A DNA stretch of 64,000 nt from DASPKT01 sp035626475 (GTDB lineage: Bacteria; Pseudomonadota; Alphaproteobacteria; Azospirillales; Azospirillaceae). Both the position numbers and the translations under genes were made by a program. Under the pieces are notes generated by a model. It did not search any database. It was not told the origin of the DNA and worked only from the letters and a program-made list of their open reading frames with translations. Shown one piece after another: positions 43,911 through 52,038 of the stretch. The stretch lies in the NCBI GenBank assembly GCA_035626475.1, contig DASPNP010000041.1, forward strand, positions 99,396 through 163,395, in the 5' to 3' direction. The stretch's first letter is position 1, and each line of letters begins with the position of its first letter.

Positions 43911-45218
43911 ATGGCACCCCTCGACCAAGGCGGCATCGGCAGCAACCAGCGTACCCCGGAGCTCGAGGCCCTGCACGCCCGCCGCTTCGACGGCATCAAG
44001 CGCGACTACACGCCCGAGGATGTCCGGCGCCTGTCCGGCTCGGTGAAGATCGAGTACACGCTGGCCGAGCTCGGCGCGCGGCGCCTGTGGGAGCTGCTGC
44101 ACACCCGTCCCTACGTCCACAGCCTCGGCGCCTTCACCGGCAACCAGGCGGTGCAGATGGTGAAGGCCGGCCTCGAGGCCATCTACCTGTCGGGCTGGCA
44201 GGTCGCGGCCGACGCCAACCTGGCCGGCCAGATGTACCCGGACCAGAGCCTGTACCCGGCCAACTCGGTCCCGATGGTGGTCAAGCGCATCAACAACGCG
44301 CTGCAGCGCGCCGACCAGATCAACACGATGGAGGGCAAGTCCGGCTCGCCCTACTGGTACGCGCCGATCATCGCCGACGCCGAGGCCGGCTTCGGCGGCC
44401 CGCTGAACGCTCATGAGCTGATGAAGTCGATGATCGAGGCGGGCGCCGCCGGCGTCCATTTCGAGGACCAGCTGGCGTCGGAGAAGAAGTGCGGCCATCT
44501 CGGCGGCAAGGTGCTGATCCCGATCCAGCAGTTCATCCGCATCCTGAACGCCGCGCGTCTCGGCGCCGACGTCTGCGGCACCTCGACCCTGCTGGTCGCC
44601 CGCACCGATGCCGAGTCGGCGCAGCTCATCACCTCGGACATCGACGAGCGCGACCATCCCTTCATCGACCGCAACGACCGGACGCCGGAAGGCTTCTTCC
44701 GGATCAAGAAGGGCATGGGCGTCGATTACTGCATCGCCCGCGGCCTGGCCTACGCCCCCTACGCCGACCTGCTGTGGTGGGAGACCTCCAAGCCGAACCT
44801 CGATGAGGCGCGCCGCTTCGCCGAGGCCGTGCACAAGCAGTATCCGGGCAAGCTGCTGGCCTACAACTGCTCGCCCAGCTTCAACTGGAAGGCCAACCTC
44901 GACGAGGCCACCATCGCCAAGTACCAGCAGGAGCTGGGCGCGATGGGCTACAAGTTCCAGTTCGTCACGCTGGCCGGCTTCCACTCCCTCAACCTCGCCA
45001 CCTTCGAGATGGCGAAGGGCTACAAGGAGCGCGGCATGGCCGCCTACTCCGAGCTGCAGCAGCGGGAGTTCGCGCAGGAGCGCAACGGCTTCACCGCCGT
45101 GAAGCACCAGCGCGAGGTCGGCACCGGCTACTTCGACGCGGTGTCGCTGGCCATCTCCGGCGGCCTGTCCTCGACGACCGCGATGAAGGACAGCACCGAG
45201 ACCGACCAGTTCCATTGA
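43911..45218 (+). CDS. aceA: Isocitrate lyase
   Basis: A 435-residue enzyme of the glyoxylate shunt, splitting isocitrate into succinate and glyoxylate. The catalytic signature [13 protein letters not shown] is intact near residue 190, with the general-base Cys. Substrate and metal residues appear in [41 protein letters not shown] and [16 protein letters not shown]. The length matches bacterial ICL of the E. coli type. Malate synthase is not in the window. It is divergent from the RamB/ScfR-type regulator, and a large hairpin follows 85 bases after the stop. Confidence 0.97.
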   Translation: MAPLDQGGIGSNQRTPELEALHARRFDGIKRDYTPEDVRRLSGSVKIEYTLAELGARRLWELLHTRPYVHSLGAFTGNQAVQMVKAGLEAIYLSGWQVAADANLAGQMYPDQSLYPANSVPMVVKRINNALQRADQINTMEGKSGSPYWYAPIIADAEAGFGGPLNAHELMKSMIEAGAAGVHFEDQLASEKKCGHLGGKVLIPIQQFIRILNAARLGADVCGTSTLLVARTDAESAQLITSDIDERDHPFIDRNDRTPEGFFRIKKGMGVDYCIARGLAYAPYADLLWWETSKPNLDEARRFAEAVHKQYPGKLLAYNCSPSFNWKANLDEATIAKYQQELGAMGYKFQFVTLAGFHSLNLATFEMAKGYKERGMAAYSELQQREFAQERNGFTAVKHQREVGTGYFDAVSLAISGGLSSTTAMKDSTETDQFH

Positions 45219-45303
45219 CCGCACGCCCCTAGGGGCTGCCCAGCGGATCTGGTCGATGGGCGGGACACACGCGCTGGATCGTGGTTCCGCCCCGTTCCGA
45301 GGG

Positions 45304-45340
45304 AAGGGGTCTGCCGTCCGATGGAGACGGCAGACCCCTT
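45304..45340. terminator. Long perfect hairpin after aceA
   Basis: AAGGGGTCTGCCGTC pairs perfectly with GACGGCAGACCCCTT (15 bp) around a seven-base loop, 86 bases after the aceA stop. It is followed by CTCCGTTTC, not a clean T-run, so it may terminate aceA transcription with help from Rho or stabilise its 3' end. Confidence 0.7.
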
Positions 45341-45435
45341 CTCCGTTTCAGGGGCTCCGGTTCGCAGGAGTCCCCGGGCGTCTTGACCGTGCGGCGGGAG
45401 CGCGACAGGCTGGCGGGACCATGGGAGACCGCCAC

Positions 45436-45897
45436 ATGACGACACCCGACGCCCCGCCGACGCCCGAGGAGTTCGCCCTGCTGCATCCGTTGCGGGTGCG
45501 CTGGGCCGAGGTCGATCCGCAGGGGATCGTCTTCAACCCGAACTACTTCACCTATTTTGATCTCGGCATGACCGAGTACATGCGGGCGATCGGCCTGCCC
45601 TATCCTGATGGACTCGCCCCCCACGGCACCGACATCTTCGCGGTGAACGCCACCGCCAACTTCCGCGCATCCGCCCGCTTCGACGAGGAGATCCGGATCG
45701 GTGCCCGCGCCGCGCGCCTGGGCACCACCAGCCTGCGCTTCCGCATGGCCGTGTTCCGGGGCGCCGAGCTGCTGGTCGACGGCGAGATGGTCTATGTCAA
45801 CGCCGCCCGCGACGGCGACCGCCGCCCCACCCCGCTGCCGGACCCGCTGGTGGAGCGCATCCTGGCGTTCGAGAAGGTCGCGCCGGAGCGGAAGTAG
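45436..45897 (+). CDS. 4-hydroxybenzoyl-CoA thioesterase-family hotdog protein
   Basis: A 153-residue hotdog-fold acyl-CoA thioesterase. The signature VRWAEVDPQGIVFNPNYFTY has the Asp that acts as nucleophile/base in the 4HBT group, and FDLGMTEYMRAIGLPYPDG follows in the right order. It is distinct from the PaaI-like protein at 41041. The start codon is uncertain: ATG 45436 (MTTPDAPPTP) has GGGAGA seven bases upstream, while an ATG at 45421 would add five residues. The substrate is unknown. It stands alone between aceA and the GIY-YIG element. Confidence 0.87.
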   Translation: MTTPDAPPTPEEFALLHPLRVRWAEVDPQGIVFNPNYFTYFDLGMTEYMRAIGLPYPDGLAPHGTDIFAVNATANFRASARFDEEIRIGARAARLGTTSLRFRMAVFRGAELLVDGEMVYVNAARDGDRRPTPLPDPLVERILAFEKVAPERK

Positions 45898-45927
45898 ACA
45901 ATCACACACTCTTGTCTACCATTGAAC

Positions 45928-46346
45928 ATCGTCCCCGCGGACGCGGGGACCCAGGCATTCCGCTTGCTCCGGAGGCAGGTGGTGAAGGCGTTCTGCGTTT
46001 ACATGCTGGCGAGCGGAAGGAACGGGACGCTCTATGTCGGCGTCACGTCGGACCTGTCACGCCGTGTCTGGGAGCACAGATGCGGCGCAGTTCCAGGGTT
46101 CACTCAGAAGTACGAGGTGAAGCACCTGGTCTGGTACGAGTCACATTCCAGCGCCGAGTCGGCGATCCGGCGCGAGAAGCAGCTGAAGAGATGGCAACGC
46201 GCCTGGAAGATTAGGTTGATTGAGGGTGATAATCCGGAATGGCAGGACCTGTACGGGCAGGTGCATGCCTGAAAGGGGGGGGGCGCCTTCTTCTCAGTCC
46301 AGCAGCACGCTCATTACCTGGGTCCCCGCCTCCGCGGGGATGACGG
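45928..46346. mobile_element. Inverted-repeat unit carrying a GIY-YIG nuclease gene
   Basis: The left end (45928-45959) reads ATCGTCCCCGCGGACGCGGG then GACCCAGG; the right end (46312-46346) is its near-exact inverse, CCTGGGTCCCCGCCTCCGCG then GGGATGACGG. Each end is itself a hairpin. The unit is about 419 bp and holds only the GIY-YIG gene. The ends have the same layout as those of repeat family A (GTCATCCC...CCAGGGG). I infer a gene-bearing relative of the REP-like elements, possibly mobile through the encoded nuclease; movement is not shown. Confidence 0.55.
45982..46272 (+). CDS. GIY-YIG nuclease-domain protein (YhbQ/UPF0213-like)
   Basis: A roughly 96-residue single-domain nuclease. The GIY-YIG motif appears as CVYMLAS...TLYVGVT; the catalytic Arg is in SRRVWEHR, the metal-binding Glu in AIRREKQLKRWQRAWK and the family's NPEW appears in EGDNPEWQDL. 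The domain is complete and no other domain is present. The open frame starts further upstream, in the repeat, but GTG 45982 has GGAGG at 45971-45975 and opens exactly at the domain, so I chose it; GTG 45979 is equivalent. It lies inside a pair of REP-like inverted repeats. Such genes are often REP-associated in alphaproteobacteria, but their role is not known. Confidence 0.85.
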   Translation: MKAFCVYMLASGRNGTLYVGVTSDLSRRVWEHRCGAVPGFTQKYEVKHLVWYESHSSAESAIRREKQLKRWQRAWKIRLIEGDNPEWQDLYGQVHA

Positions 46347-46394
46347 TAGAGAGGGCGGTGAGGGATAGAGACATCCCCCACCGCAGTCCCACCC

Positions 46395-46619
46395 TCAATG
46401 CAGGCTGACCGGCTCCAGATCGTTCTGGCGGACGGTGGCGAAGGCCACGGCCAGGTCGGGGGCGACGGCCAGCGGCTGGCCGTTGGCGGCGTGGATGGCG
46501 AAGGCGGCGGTGCCGTTCACCAGCACGGGCTTCACGAAGGCCACCTCGTTGACGCCGAAGGCGGCGAAGTCCTGGGCCGACAGCTGGCGCAGGATCTGGC
46601 TGGTCTGGTTCTGGGTCAT
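46395..46619 (-). CDS. DUF1150-family small protein
   Basis: A 74-residue protein, typical of the DUF1150 family in length and pattern: QILRQLSAQDFAAFGVNEVA, then FVKPVLVNGTAAFAIHAANG and a C-terminal VAFATVRQNDLEPVSLH. It is usually found next to hsp20 in alphaproteobacteria, as here (75 bases downstream of it, same strand), so co-transcription from the heat-shock promoter is likely. The chosen ATG gives the usual family start MTQNQTSQ. No catalytic features are seen; function is unknown. Confidence 0.82.
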   Translation of the reverse strand: MTQNQTSQILRQLSAQDFAAFGVNEVAFVKPVLVNGTAAFAIHAANGQPLAVAPDLAVAFATVRQNDLEPVSLH

Positions 46620-46693
46620 GGGATCACTCGCTTTCCGCAACGTGATGTGGGGGCGGTCCCGTCAGGGCCCCGCCGGGGATGCCGGAGAGGGCC

Positions 46694-47167
46694 TCAGCCC
46701 TGCTTCTCCGGCGAGACGTCGATGGTCTGGGGACCGGCGCCGTCCTTGGAGGCGCCCGAGGTCCCGATCTTGATGGTGCGCACCTTCGGCTCCGGCAGCG
46801 GCCGGCGCAGATCGATGTGCAGCAGACCGTTGTCCAGCGTGGCGCCCAGCACCTCGATGCCGTCGGCCAGCACGAAGCTGCGCTGGAACTGCCGGGCGGC
46901 GATGCCGCGGTGCAGATAGATGCGCGACTTGTCGTCGGCCTGGCGGCCGCGGATGACCAGCTGGTTGTCCTCGGTCTGGATCTGCAGATCGTCCGAGGTG
47001 AAGCCGGCGACGGCGAGCGTGATGCGCAGCCCGTCCTCGGAGGTCTGTTCGATGTTGTAGGGCGGATAGCCCTCGGCGGCGGACTTGGAAATACGGTCGA
47101 GCGTACGCTCGAACTGGTCGAAGCCCAGCAGGAAGGGGCTGTTGAACAGCGAAACTCGGGTCGTCAC
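46694..47167 (-). CDS. Small heat-shock protein Hsp20 (IbpA type)
   Basis: A 157-residue alpha-crystallin-type chaperone. The N-terminal VSLFNSPFLLGFDQFERTLD is typical of alphaproteobacterial Hsp20/IbpA proteins. The alpha-crystallin domain spans about residues 38-130 (PYNIEQTSEDGLRITLAVAG then FQRSFVLADGIEVLGATLDN), and a conserved tail, HIDLRRPLPEPKVRTIKI, holds the I-x-I oligomerisation motif. It binds unfolding proteins during heat stress and hands them on to the DnaK/ClpB system. The promoter region upstream has an RpoH-type sequence. A DUF1150 gene follows. Confidence 0.93.
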   Translation of the reverse strand: MTTRVSLFNSPFLLGFDQFERTLDRISKSAAEGYPPYNIEQTSEDGLRITLAVAGFTSDDLQIQTEDNQLVIRGRQADDKSRIYLHRGIAARQFQRSFVLADGIEVLGATLDNGLLHIDLRRPLPEPKVRTIKIGTSGASKDGAGPQTIDVSPEKQG

Positions 47168-47262
47168 GGCATCCTCCTCGATCGAGCGAGCTGCCGGAGC
47201 CGGCCGTGGTCATGCCACCGGCCCTGTCTCCGTGAACGCGGCCCTGTCGGCACCGCCTTCCA

Positions 47263-47291
47263 TAAATGGGTAGCCGTTCCGCCGGATCAAG
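47263..47291 (-). promoter_or_regulatory. Heat-shock (RpoH-type) promoter of hsp20
   Basis: On the minus strand CTTGAT (47286-47291) is followed 15 bases later by CCCATTTA (47263-47270). Alphaproteobacterial RpoH promoters have CTTG, about 17 bases, then CYTATNT. The fit of the -35 is good and the -10 is fair. It lies 96 bases upstream of the start codon. Confidence 0.65.
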
Positions 47292-47783
47292 ACAAGGCCG
47301 GGCGGGAGGAAGGGAGCGCGGCGGACCGGATCGCCGGCGGCGCCCGGGTGCCGTGCGACGGGGCGGCACGGCTGTCCCCAGAATCTGTGGATAAGTCTGT
47401 GGGTGAGCATGGTGGGCGCGAAGGAGTCCGCGCCTGACTCGCCCCTGCCTAAATTTTAGGCAGACACGGGAACGCAAGCAATTCCATGGGATTCGCTTGA
47501 CAGAAGCGGTGCCGCCGCTCCCCGTTCGCCCCTCCGCGCGGCCTCCCAGGGGGTAAGTCGAGCCCGTCGAAGCCTTGTGGATTCTCCGAAGTCGCGGTGA
47601 TGTCCCGGGGACATCGGAGAGTAGACGGCTAACCAGTTCGGATGGAATCGGCCCCGACCTTCGGCCAATACTCCTCGGTGGCAAATAGTCCGATCCGGGG
47701 AACCTCCCGGTTGCGCCGGGATTGCGGCGGATGGGATGCGCCGGCCGTAAGAAACAGTTCACGTAAAGGTAAAGCCAAAAGGA
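47292..47783. other. Gene-poor region with palindromes and possible RNA structure
   Basis: No convincing protein gene in about 490 bases. It contains a DnaA-box-like TGTGGATAA at 47386-47394, a 19-base palindrome at 47445-47463, a TTGACA box at 47497-47502 and a nested stem with outer arms TCTCCGA (47583-47589) and TCGGAGA (47614-47620). These signals are packed in an island of unusual AT content; an unannotated small RNA is plausible. Confidence 0.45.
47445..47463. promoter_or_regulatory. 19-base perfect palindrome, orphan operator
   Basis: CTGCCTAAATTTTAGGCAG: nine-base arms around a central T, very AT-rich in the middle. This is the form of an operator for a dimeric regulator, but the nearest start codons are about 280 and 1,000 bases away. 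Confidence 0.55.
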
Positions 47784-47813
47784 AAGGGCCCGGCCGGGGA
47801 CGGCCGGGCCCTT
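47784..47813 (-). terminator. Terminator after the 91-residue gene
   Basis: A 12-bp perfect stem (AAGGGCCCGGCC with GGCCGGGCCCTT) and a six-base loop. On the minus strand it is followed by TCCTTTTGGCTTT, so it fits as the intrinsic terminator of the gene ending at 47882. Confidence 0.75.
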
Positions 47814-47881
47814 AGGACCGGAGGTCGAACTGAGGGGCGGGACGTCGGCCCCCGGTCTTTGGCGTGCGCGCGCCCGGCGGA

Positions 47882-48157
47882 TCAGGCGGCGTGGGCGGCC
47901 GGCAGGCCACCGGCCATGCGCGCGGCGATGGCCGGCGGGTCGCGCCAGAACCAGGCCGGGTCGCGGCAGATGATCTGGAAGACGACTTCCGACACGGTGC
48001 GGATCGCCGTCTCCCGCGGGCAGTCGGGCTGACGCTCGCGCATCATCGCCACGGCCGCCTCGAAAGCCTTGTGATCGAGCTCACCCCGGGCACGGAGCTC
48101 GCGATAGACGCGCTCGATCGACCGGGACTGGTCCGGGAAGGACGTGACGTCAGCCAT
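47882..48157 (-). CDS. Small protein of unknown function
   Basis: A 91-residue, mostly helical protein (MADVTSFPDQSRSIERVYRE, then ARGELDHKAFEAAVAMMRER). A CRDPAWFWRDPPAIAARMAG segment with two tryptophans lies near the C-terminus. No motif is recognised. I chose ATG 48157 because GGAG lies six bases upstream; a longer form with four extra residues starts at 48169. It is a single-gene unit with a clear terminator. The 316-base stretch upstream (48158-48473) is AT-rich near 48185-48250 and probably holds its promoter; I see no other gene there. Confidence 0.6.
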   Translation of the reverse strand: MADVTSFPDQSRSIERVYRELRARGELDHKAFEAAVAMMRERQPDCPRETAIRTVSEVVFQIICRDPAWFWRDPPAIAARMAGGLPAAHAA

Positions 48158-48473
48158 GTTCCGCTCCATCGACAGGGGTTACCGCTCTTTCGATAACTAG
48201 CTTGCATTCGTTATCGGTGGCTTGTCAATAGGTCACTGTACAAGGAATTTATGCAGCCATAACAGTTGCTTGCCATATGGGCACCAGGGCCGCGCGTCCC
48301 AACTAGGCCTAAGGAGACATGTCCCGAACCGGCGATCCGCCCCGTCGGAGCCGCATCGGAAGGGGGAGCACGGCACCGCCTTCCACCGCCCGGCTCCATC
48401 CCCGGCTTGATCGCCGCGGGACGCCATGGTTGGATGCGCCGCGATCCGCGACCCCCGGCCGGAGACCCTTGCC

Positions 48474-49079
48474 ATGCGCGCCACCCGCTCCCTGCTGACG
48501 CTGTCCGCCTCCCTGATGCTCCTGGCCGGGCTGGGCCTCGCCCCGCTGGCCGTTCCGGCCGCGGCGCAGCAGGCCCCCGGCTTCGGCTTCACGCAGGGCG
48601 AGCCGATCGTGCTGGACGTGGCGGAGATCGAGGTCTCCAACGACTACGCGCCGCCGATGAAGGAGCCGAATGTCGAGCACATGGTGCCCGTCACGCCGGC
48701 GGAGTCGGTACGGCTGTGGGTGCAGGACCGGCTGAAGGCCGGCGGCAGCTCGGGCCGGGCGCGCGTGGTCATCCGCCGCGCCAGCGTGGTCGAGGTGCCG
48801 CTGGAGCGCACCGGCGGCATCAAGGGCTGGTTCACCAAGGACCAGTCGGAGCGCTACGAGGGACGGCTGGAGGTCGAGGTGCATGTCGACCAGCCCGGCC
48901 GCCGCTTCAACGGCTACACCACCGCCTCGGTCGTCCGCACCACCTCGGTCGCCGAGGATGTCAGCGTCGCCGAGCGCGAGCGCACCTGGCTGACCCTGGT
49001 GCGCGAGATGGCGCAGGATCTGGACCAGCAGCTGACGGCCGGGATCAAGGCGAACCTGTCGCCCGTCATGATCCTATGA
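48474..49079 (+). CDS. Exported protein of unknown function
   Basis: A 201-residue protein with a signal peptide (MRATRSLLTLSASLMLLAGL, likely cleavage after AAAQ). The mature region is mixed alpha/beta: ESVRLWVQDRLKAGGSSGRA, then RVVIRRASVVEVPLERTGGI and ERYEGRLEVEVHVDQPGRRF, ending in a helix with DLDQQLTAGIKANLSPVMIL. No cysteine follows the signal region, so it is not a lipoprotein. The pattern is like a small alphaproteobacterial periplasmic protein found in many genomes, but I cannot name it. It has a GGAGAC ribosome site and repeat family A copy 3 lies 73 bases past its stop. Confidence 0.7.
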   Translation: MRATRSLLTLSASLMLLAGLGLAPLAVPAAAQQAPGFGFTQGEPIVLDVAEIEVSNDYAPPMKEPNVEHMVPVTPAESVRLWVQDRLKAGGSSGRARVVIRRASVVEVPLERTGGIKGWFTKDQSERYEGRLEVEVHVDQPGRRFNGYTTASVVRTTSVAEDVSVAERERTWLTLVREMAQDLDQQLTAGIKANLSPVMIL

Positions 49080-49152
49080 GGGGGAATATCGTCGGGGATG
49101 GCGGACCACTCGGGCCTCGAGGGCTGAGGGTTGGTTATCCGCCTTCTCACCT

Positions 49153-49311
49153 CCGTCATCCCGGCGAAAGCCGGGATCCAGGGGTTGCAGCAATACCCGA
49201 CCGATGAAGCAGACCCTCATGCCTGGGCATCATAGGGAGGGCCGGAAGGGAGCGCTGCATCCAGCGCATCCCGCTGCAACTCCTGGGCCCCGGCCTTTGC
49301 CGGGGTGACGG
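49153..49311. repeat. Repeat family A, copy 3
   Basis: CCGTCATCCCGGCGAAAGCC at the left end is identical to copy 1 (5331-5488) and the right end is the same inverse. Interior segments CGACCGATGAAGCA, ACCCTCATGC and GGGAGCGCTGCATC also match copy 1, so these two are recent relatives 44 kb apart. The unit is 159 bp and lies between the exported-protein gene and folE, which converge. Confidence 0.85.
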
Positions 49312-49380
49312 TCGAGAATGGGACCGGCGGGTGGGGGCCACCGGGCTGGTTCAAGATCAGGCGCCCAACCCCGCGCCGGC

Positions 49381-50040
49381 CTATTCCAGCCGGTTCACCG
49401 GGTTGCCGATCATCGACAGGAACTCGCGCCGCGTGTTGCCGTCGGTGCGGAAGGCGCCGAGCATGCGGCTGGTGACCATGGAGACGCCCTGCTTGTGCAC
49501 GCCCCGGGTGGTCATGCACTGGTGCGAGGCCTCGATCACCACGGCGACGCCCAGGGGCTGCAGCACCTCGTCGATGGTGTTGGCGATCTGGGCCGTCATC
49601 TTCTCCTGGATCTGCAGGCGCTTGGCGTAGACCTCCACGACCCGCGCCAGCTTGGAGATGCCGACCACCCGCTTGGCCGGCAGGTAGGCGACATGGGCCC
49701 GGCCGATGATCGGGACCATGTGGTGCTCGCAATGGCTCTCGAAGCGGATGTCGCGCAGCAGCACCATCTCGTCGTAGCCGTCGGTCTCCTCGAAGGTGCG
49801 CTTCAGGAACTCCACCGGATCGATGCCGTAGCCGGCGAAGAACTCCTCGTAGGAGCGCACGACGCGGTCGGGCGTGCCGAGCAGCCCCTCGCGCGCCGGA
49901 TCGTCGCCGGACCAGCGGATGAGCGTGCGCACGGCCTCCTCGGCCTCCGCGCGGGAGGGGCGGCCGGACAAATCGACCCGGCTGGGCGTCTTCTCCGCGA
50001 TCTTGGTCTGGTCGATCTTCGGCGCGGTCACGTCTCTCAT
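49381..50040 (-). CDS. folE: GTP cyclohydrolase I
   Basis: A 219-residue enzyme for the first step of folate (pterin) synthesis, GTP to dihydroneopterin triphosphate. The signature [20 protein letters not shown] holds the zinc-ligand Cys and His, and [20 protein letters not shown] contains the second conserved Cys-His region. [20 protein letters not shown] is also typical. The ATG at 50040 ([10 protein letters not shown]) has a purine-rich AAGAAGAGG upstream; a start at 50061 adds seven residues. No other folate gene is nearby. ApaG is encoded upstream, on the same strand. Confidence 0.96.
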   Translation of the reverse strand: MRDVTAPKIDQTKIAEKTPSRVDLSGRPSRAEAEEAVRTLIRWSGDDPAREGLLGTPDRVVRSYEEFFAGYGIDPVEFLKRTFEETDGYDEMVLLRDIRFESHCEHHMVPIIGRAHVAYLPAKRVVGISKLARVVEVYAKRLQIQEKMTAQIANTIDEVLQPLGVAVVIEASHQCMTTRGVHKQGVSMVTSRMLGAFRTDGNTRREFLSMIGNPVNRLE

Positions 50041-50187
50041 CCTCTTCTTCGGTTCCCGCATTGGGGAACAGCATTGGCGTCCGGCCGTCGCGGGCCTGGC
50101 GCGGTGTCCCCTCCGGGCGGGGTAGTTCCTGCCGATGAAGCTAGCCCGGGGGCCGGCTTCTTCAAGCGACCGGGGCGCCCGGGCCGG

Positions 50188-50580
50188 TCAGTTCAACCGC
50201 ACCGGCTGGTGCGGGCTGTCCAGCGAGAAGGCGGGGATGCGCACGTCGAACTTCTCGCCGCCCATGGCCTCCATGCGGTAGGTGCCGACCATGATCCCCG
50301 ACGGCGTCGAGAGCGGGGTGCCGCTGGTGTATTCGAAGGCGCCGCCCGGCTCCAGCACCGGCTGCTCGCCGACGACGCCGGGGCCGTGCACCTCCTGCAC
50401 CCGGCCCAGCGCATCGGTGATGCGCCAGTAGCGCGAGCGCAGCTGCACCTTCTCCCGGCCCAGATTCTCGATGCGCACATGGTAGGCCCAGACGAAGTGG
50501 TTGTCGCCCGGGGAGGACTGGTCCTCCAGGAAGACAGGCTCCACCGTCACCTTCACCGAATGCGTCGTCTCGCTGTACAC
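50188..50580 (-). CDS. apaG: ApaG-domain protein
   Basis: A 130-residue beta-sandwich protein of the ApaG family, linked in E. coli and Salmonella to cobalt and magnesium efflux phenotypes but of uncertain molecular function. The pattern VKVTVEPVFLEDQSSPGDNH followed by FVWAYHVRIENLG and TSGTPLSTPSGIMVGTYRM is characteristic. GTG 50580 (VYSETTHSV) is the likely start, with GGGAG seven bases upstream, giving the family length. An ATG 15 codons upstream would add an arginine-rich stretch not seen in the family. Confidence 0.92.
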   Translation of the reverse strand: MYSETTHSVKVTVEPVFLEDQSSPGDNHFVWAYHVRIENLGREKVQLRSRYWRITDALGRVQEVHGPGVVGEQPVLEPGGAFEYTSGTPLSTPSGIMVGTYRMEAMGGEKFDVRIPAFSLDSPHQPVRLN

Positions 50581-51010
50581 TTCACCGCTCCCGGCGAGCC
50601 TCCGGCGATAGGCCCCGGCCCGCATTAGACATGCCCACTATAGGCCCTTCGACCGGGCTGTTCCAGGGGGCGGGACCTCGATGGGCGGGCAGGCGCGGCG
50701 CCTTGACCTGGGGTCATCGCCGCCATGACGCGAGCGCACCCGGCCGGGGTCGGATTTTCCCTTGCGCGGCGGGGGGTTCGGCCCCATAACGATTCCGTCT
50801 GCAACTGCGCACGGACCGCGACATGTCGCGCCAGCCCTCCCTCCGACGACGACCCCTGGGTCGCCCGCTTTGCGGGCGGCGGGTTCGTGCCTCGGCCGGG
50901 CGCTGACGCGGGACGATCGCAAAAGTCCCCGCACTCCCGGCCCCGACGGCGCCTGACGGGTGTTACCCCGCCGGACGCCATCACCCAGACTGCCGGGAAC
51001 ACCAGACCTG
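50581..51010. other. Gene-free divergent region
   Basis: About 430 bases between apaG and the divergent GNAT gene. It must contain the two promoters. Apart from a moderately AT-rich patch (GCCCCATAACGATTCCGTCTG near 50780) and short GC-rich dyads I see nothing assignable. Open frames here have no ribosome-binding sites or coding pattern. Confidence 0.35.
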
Positions 51011-51610
51011 ATGGACATCACGCTTGAGCTGCCGGCGCACGCCGGCGCCATCGAAGCCCTCCTCGACAGCGCCTTCGGGCCGAAGCGCAATTCCAAGACC
51101 GTCTACCGCCTGCGCGCCGGGGTTGATCCCGTGCCGGCGCTCTCCTTCGTCGCGCTTGATGCGGACGCGGCGGGCCACTCGGCCGAGAACCCGAAGCTGG
51201 TCGGGACGCTGCGCTTCTGGCCGGTGACGCTGGGCCCGGCCAAGGTGCCCTCGCTGCTGCTGGGCCCGATCGCCGTGGCGGAGGAGTGCCGCAGCGCGGG
51301 CCTCGGCGCCCGCATGATCCGGCAGGCGCTGGAGAAGGCGCGTGAGCTCGGCCATGGCAGCGTCATCTTGGTCGGCGACGCACCCTACTACCAGCGCTTC
51401 GGCTTCACCCGCGAGCTCGCGCTCGGCCTGGCGCTGCCCGGCCCGGTCGATCCCGCCCGCTTCCTGGGGCTGGAGCTGCGGCCCGGCGCGCTGGCCGGGA
51501 TCACCGGCATGGTCGGCCGCGGCCCGCTGGCGCCGAAGCGGCCGGCGGTGCAGCAGAACGCCGCCCCCGCCGCCTTCCCGCGGCGCCAGGCCCGGAGGGC
51601 GGTTCGCTGA
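51011..51610 (+). CDS. GNAT-family N-acetyltransferase
   Basis: A 199-residue acetyltransferase of the YhbS-like group. The acetyl-CoA site is LLGPIAVAEECRSAGLGARM (the Q/RxxGxG/A equivalent is RSAGLG), and ILVGDAPYYQRFGFTRELAL is the typical beta4/alpha4 segment near residue 120. The C-terminus has a short extension rich in Ala, Pro and Arg. The substrate cannot be determined. It has a weak ribosome site. tRNA-Gly lies 118 bases downstream, on the same strand. Confidence 0.87.
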   Translation: MDITLELPAHAGAIEALLDSAFGPKRNSKTVYRLRAGVDPVPALSFVALDADAAGHSAENPKLVGTLRFWPVTLGPAKVPSLLLGPIAVAEECRSAGLGARMIRQALEKARELGHGSVILVGDAPYYQRFGFTRELALGLALPGPVDPARFLGLELRPGALAGITGMVGRGPLAPKRPAVQQNAAPAAFPRRQARRAVR

Positions 51611-51727
51611 TCCCGACGGGCCGGCATGATTCCGTGGGGGGCGCACCGCCCCGCCGGAGGCACGCCTAAAGCGGCGCACGCGGCGGCTTGAACCGGGGCG
51701 CCCGAGGCCCTATAAGGGACCTGCGGC

Positions 51728-51801
51728 GCGGGTGTAGCTCAATGGTAGAGCAGAAGCTTCCCAAGCTTACGACGAGGGTTCGATTCCCTTCACCCGCTCC
51801 A
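51728..51801 (+). tRNA. tRNA-Gly (anticodon CCC)
   Basis: The acceptor arms GCGGGTG and CACCCGC pair perfectly and CCA is encoded. The D-arm (GCTC...GAGC with AATGGTA loop), the anticodon loop TTCCCAA with CCC at its centre, and the T-arm GAGGG-TTCGATT-CCCTT are standard and close to E. coli glyX/T-type tRNA-Gly(CCC). Only the top pair of the anticodon stem is a mismatch (G-A). It has 74 bases and no integrase beside it. Confidence 0.96.
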
Positions 51802-52001
51802 CTCCCCTGACAAGCTGACGGACGAAGCCTCTCCAGCGCCAAGGGCGCGGGGATCGGGTAATTTCGTTACCGGCGGGCTTTGCGGTTCCTGCGAAATCCG
51901 AACCGCCGTTCATTTTTGCATTGCACCCTAAAAATGGCCGTGCTTCTATTGCACTGCAGCATCCGTGCTGCACGCCTTTGGGCGTTTCCTCCCTGAACTC
52001 G

Positions 52002-52032
52002 GGCCGCGCCTTCTGGCGCGGCCTTTCTTTTT
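52002..52032 (+). terminator. Intrinsic terminator downstream of tRNA-Gly
   Basis: GGCCGCGCC and GGCGCGGCC form a 9-bp stem with a TTCT loop, followed by TTTCTTTTT. It acts on plus-strand transcripts, 200 bases past the tRNA. Between them, about 51930-52000, are AT-rich bases and a GCACTGCAGCATCCGTGCTG dyad, so it may end a separate small transcript or the tRNA transcript itself. Confidence 0.88.
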
Positions 52033-52038
52033 CCGGGT

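Noticed and set aside
45256..45435. A longer N-terminus for the 4HBT-family thioesterase.
   Set aside because: The extension runs through the aceA hairpin, has no ribosome site and no family similarity; the domain starts after 45436.
47386..47394. Replication origin suggested by a TGTGGATAA DnaA-like box.
   Set aside because: Only one good box is present, with no dnaA, dnaN, gidA or hemE genes around it.
48210..48410. Several short open frames in the gap before the exported-protein gene.
   Set aside because: No ribosome-binding sites, no family pattern, and they overlap one another on both strands.
51728..51801. tRNA-Gly as the attachment site of an integrated island.
   Set aside because: No integrase, no repeated tRNA 3' end and no cargo genes lie nearby; XerD at 36315 looks like the housekeeping recombinase.
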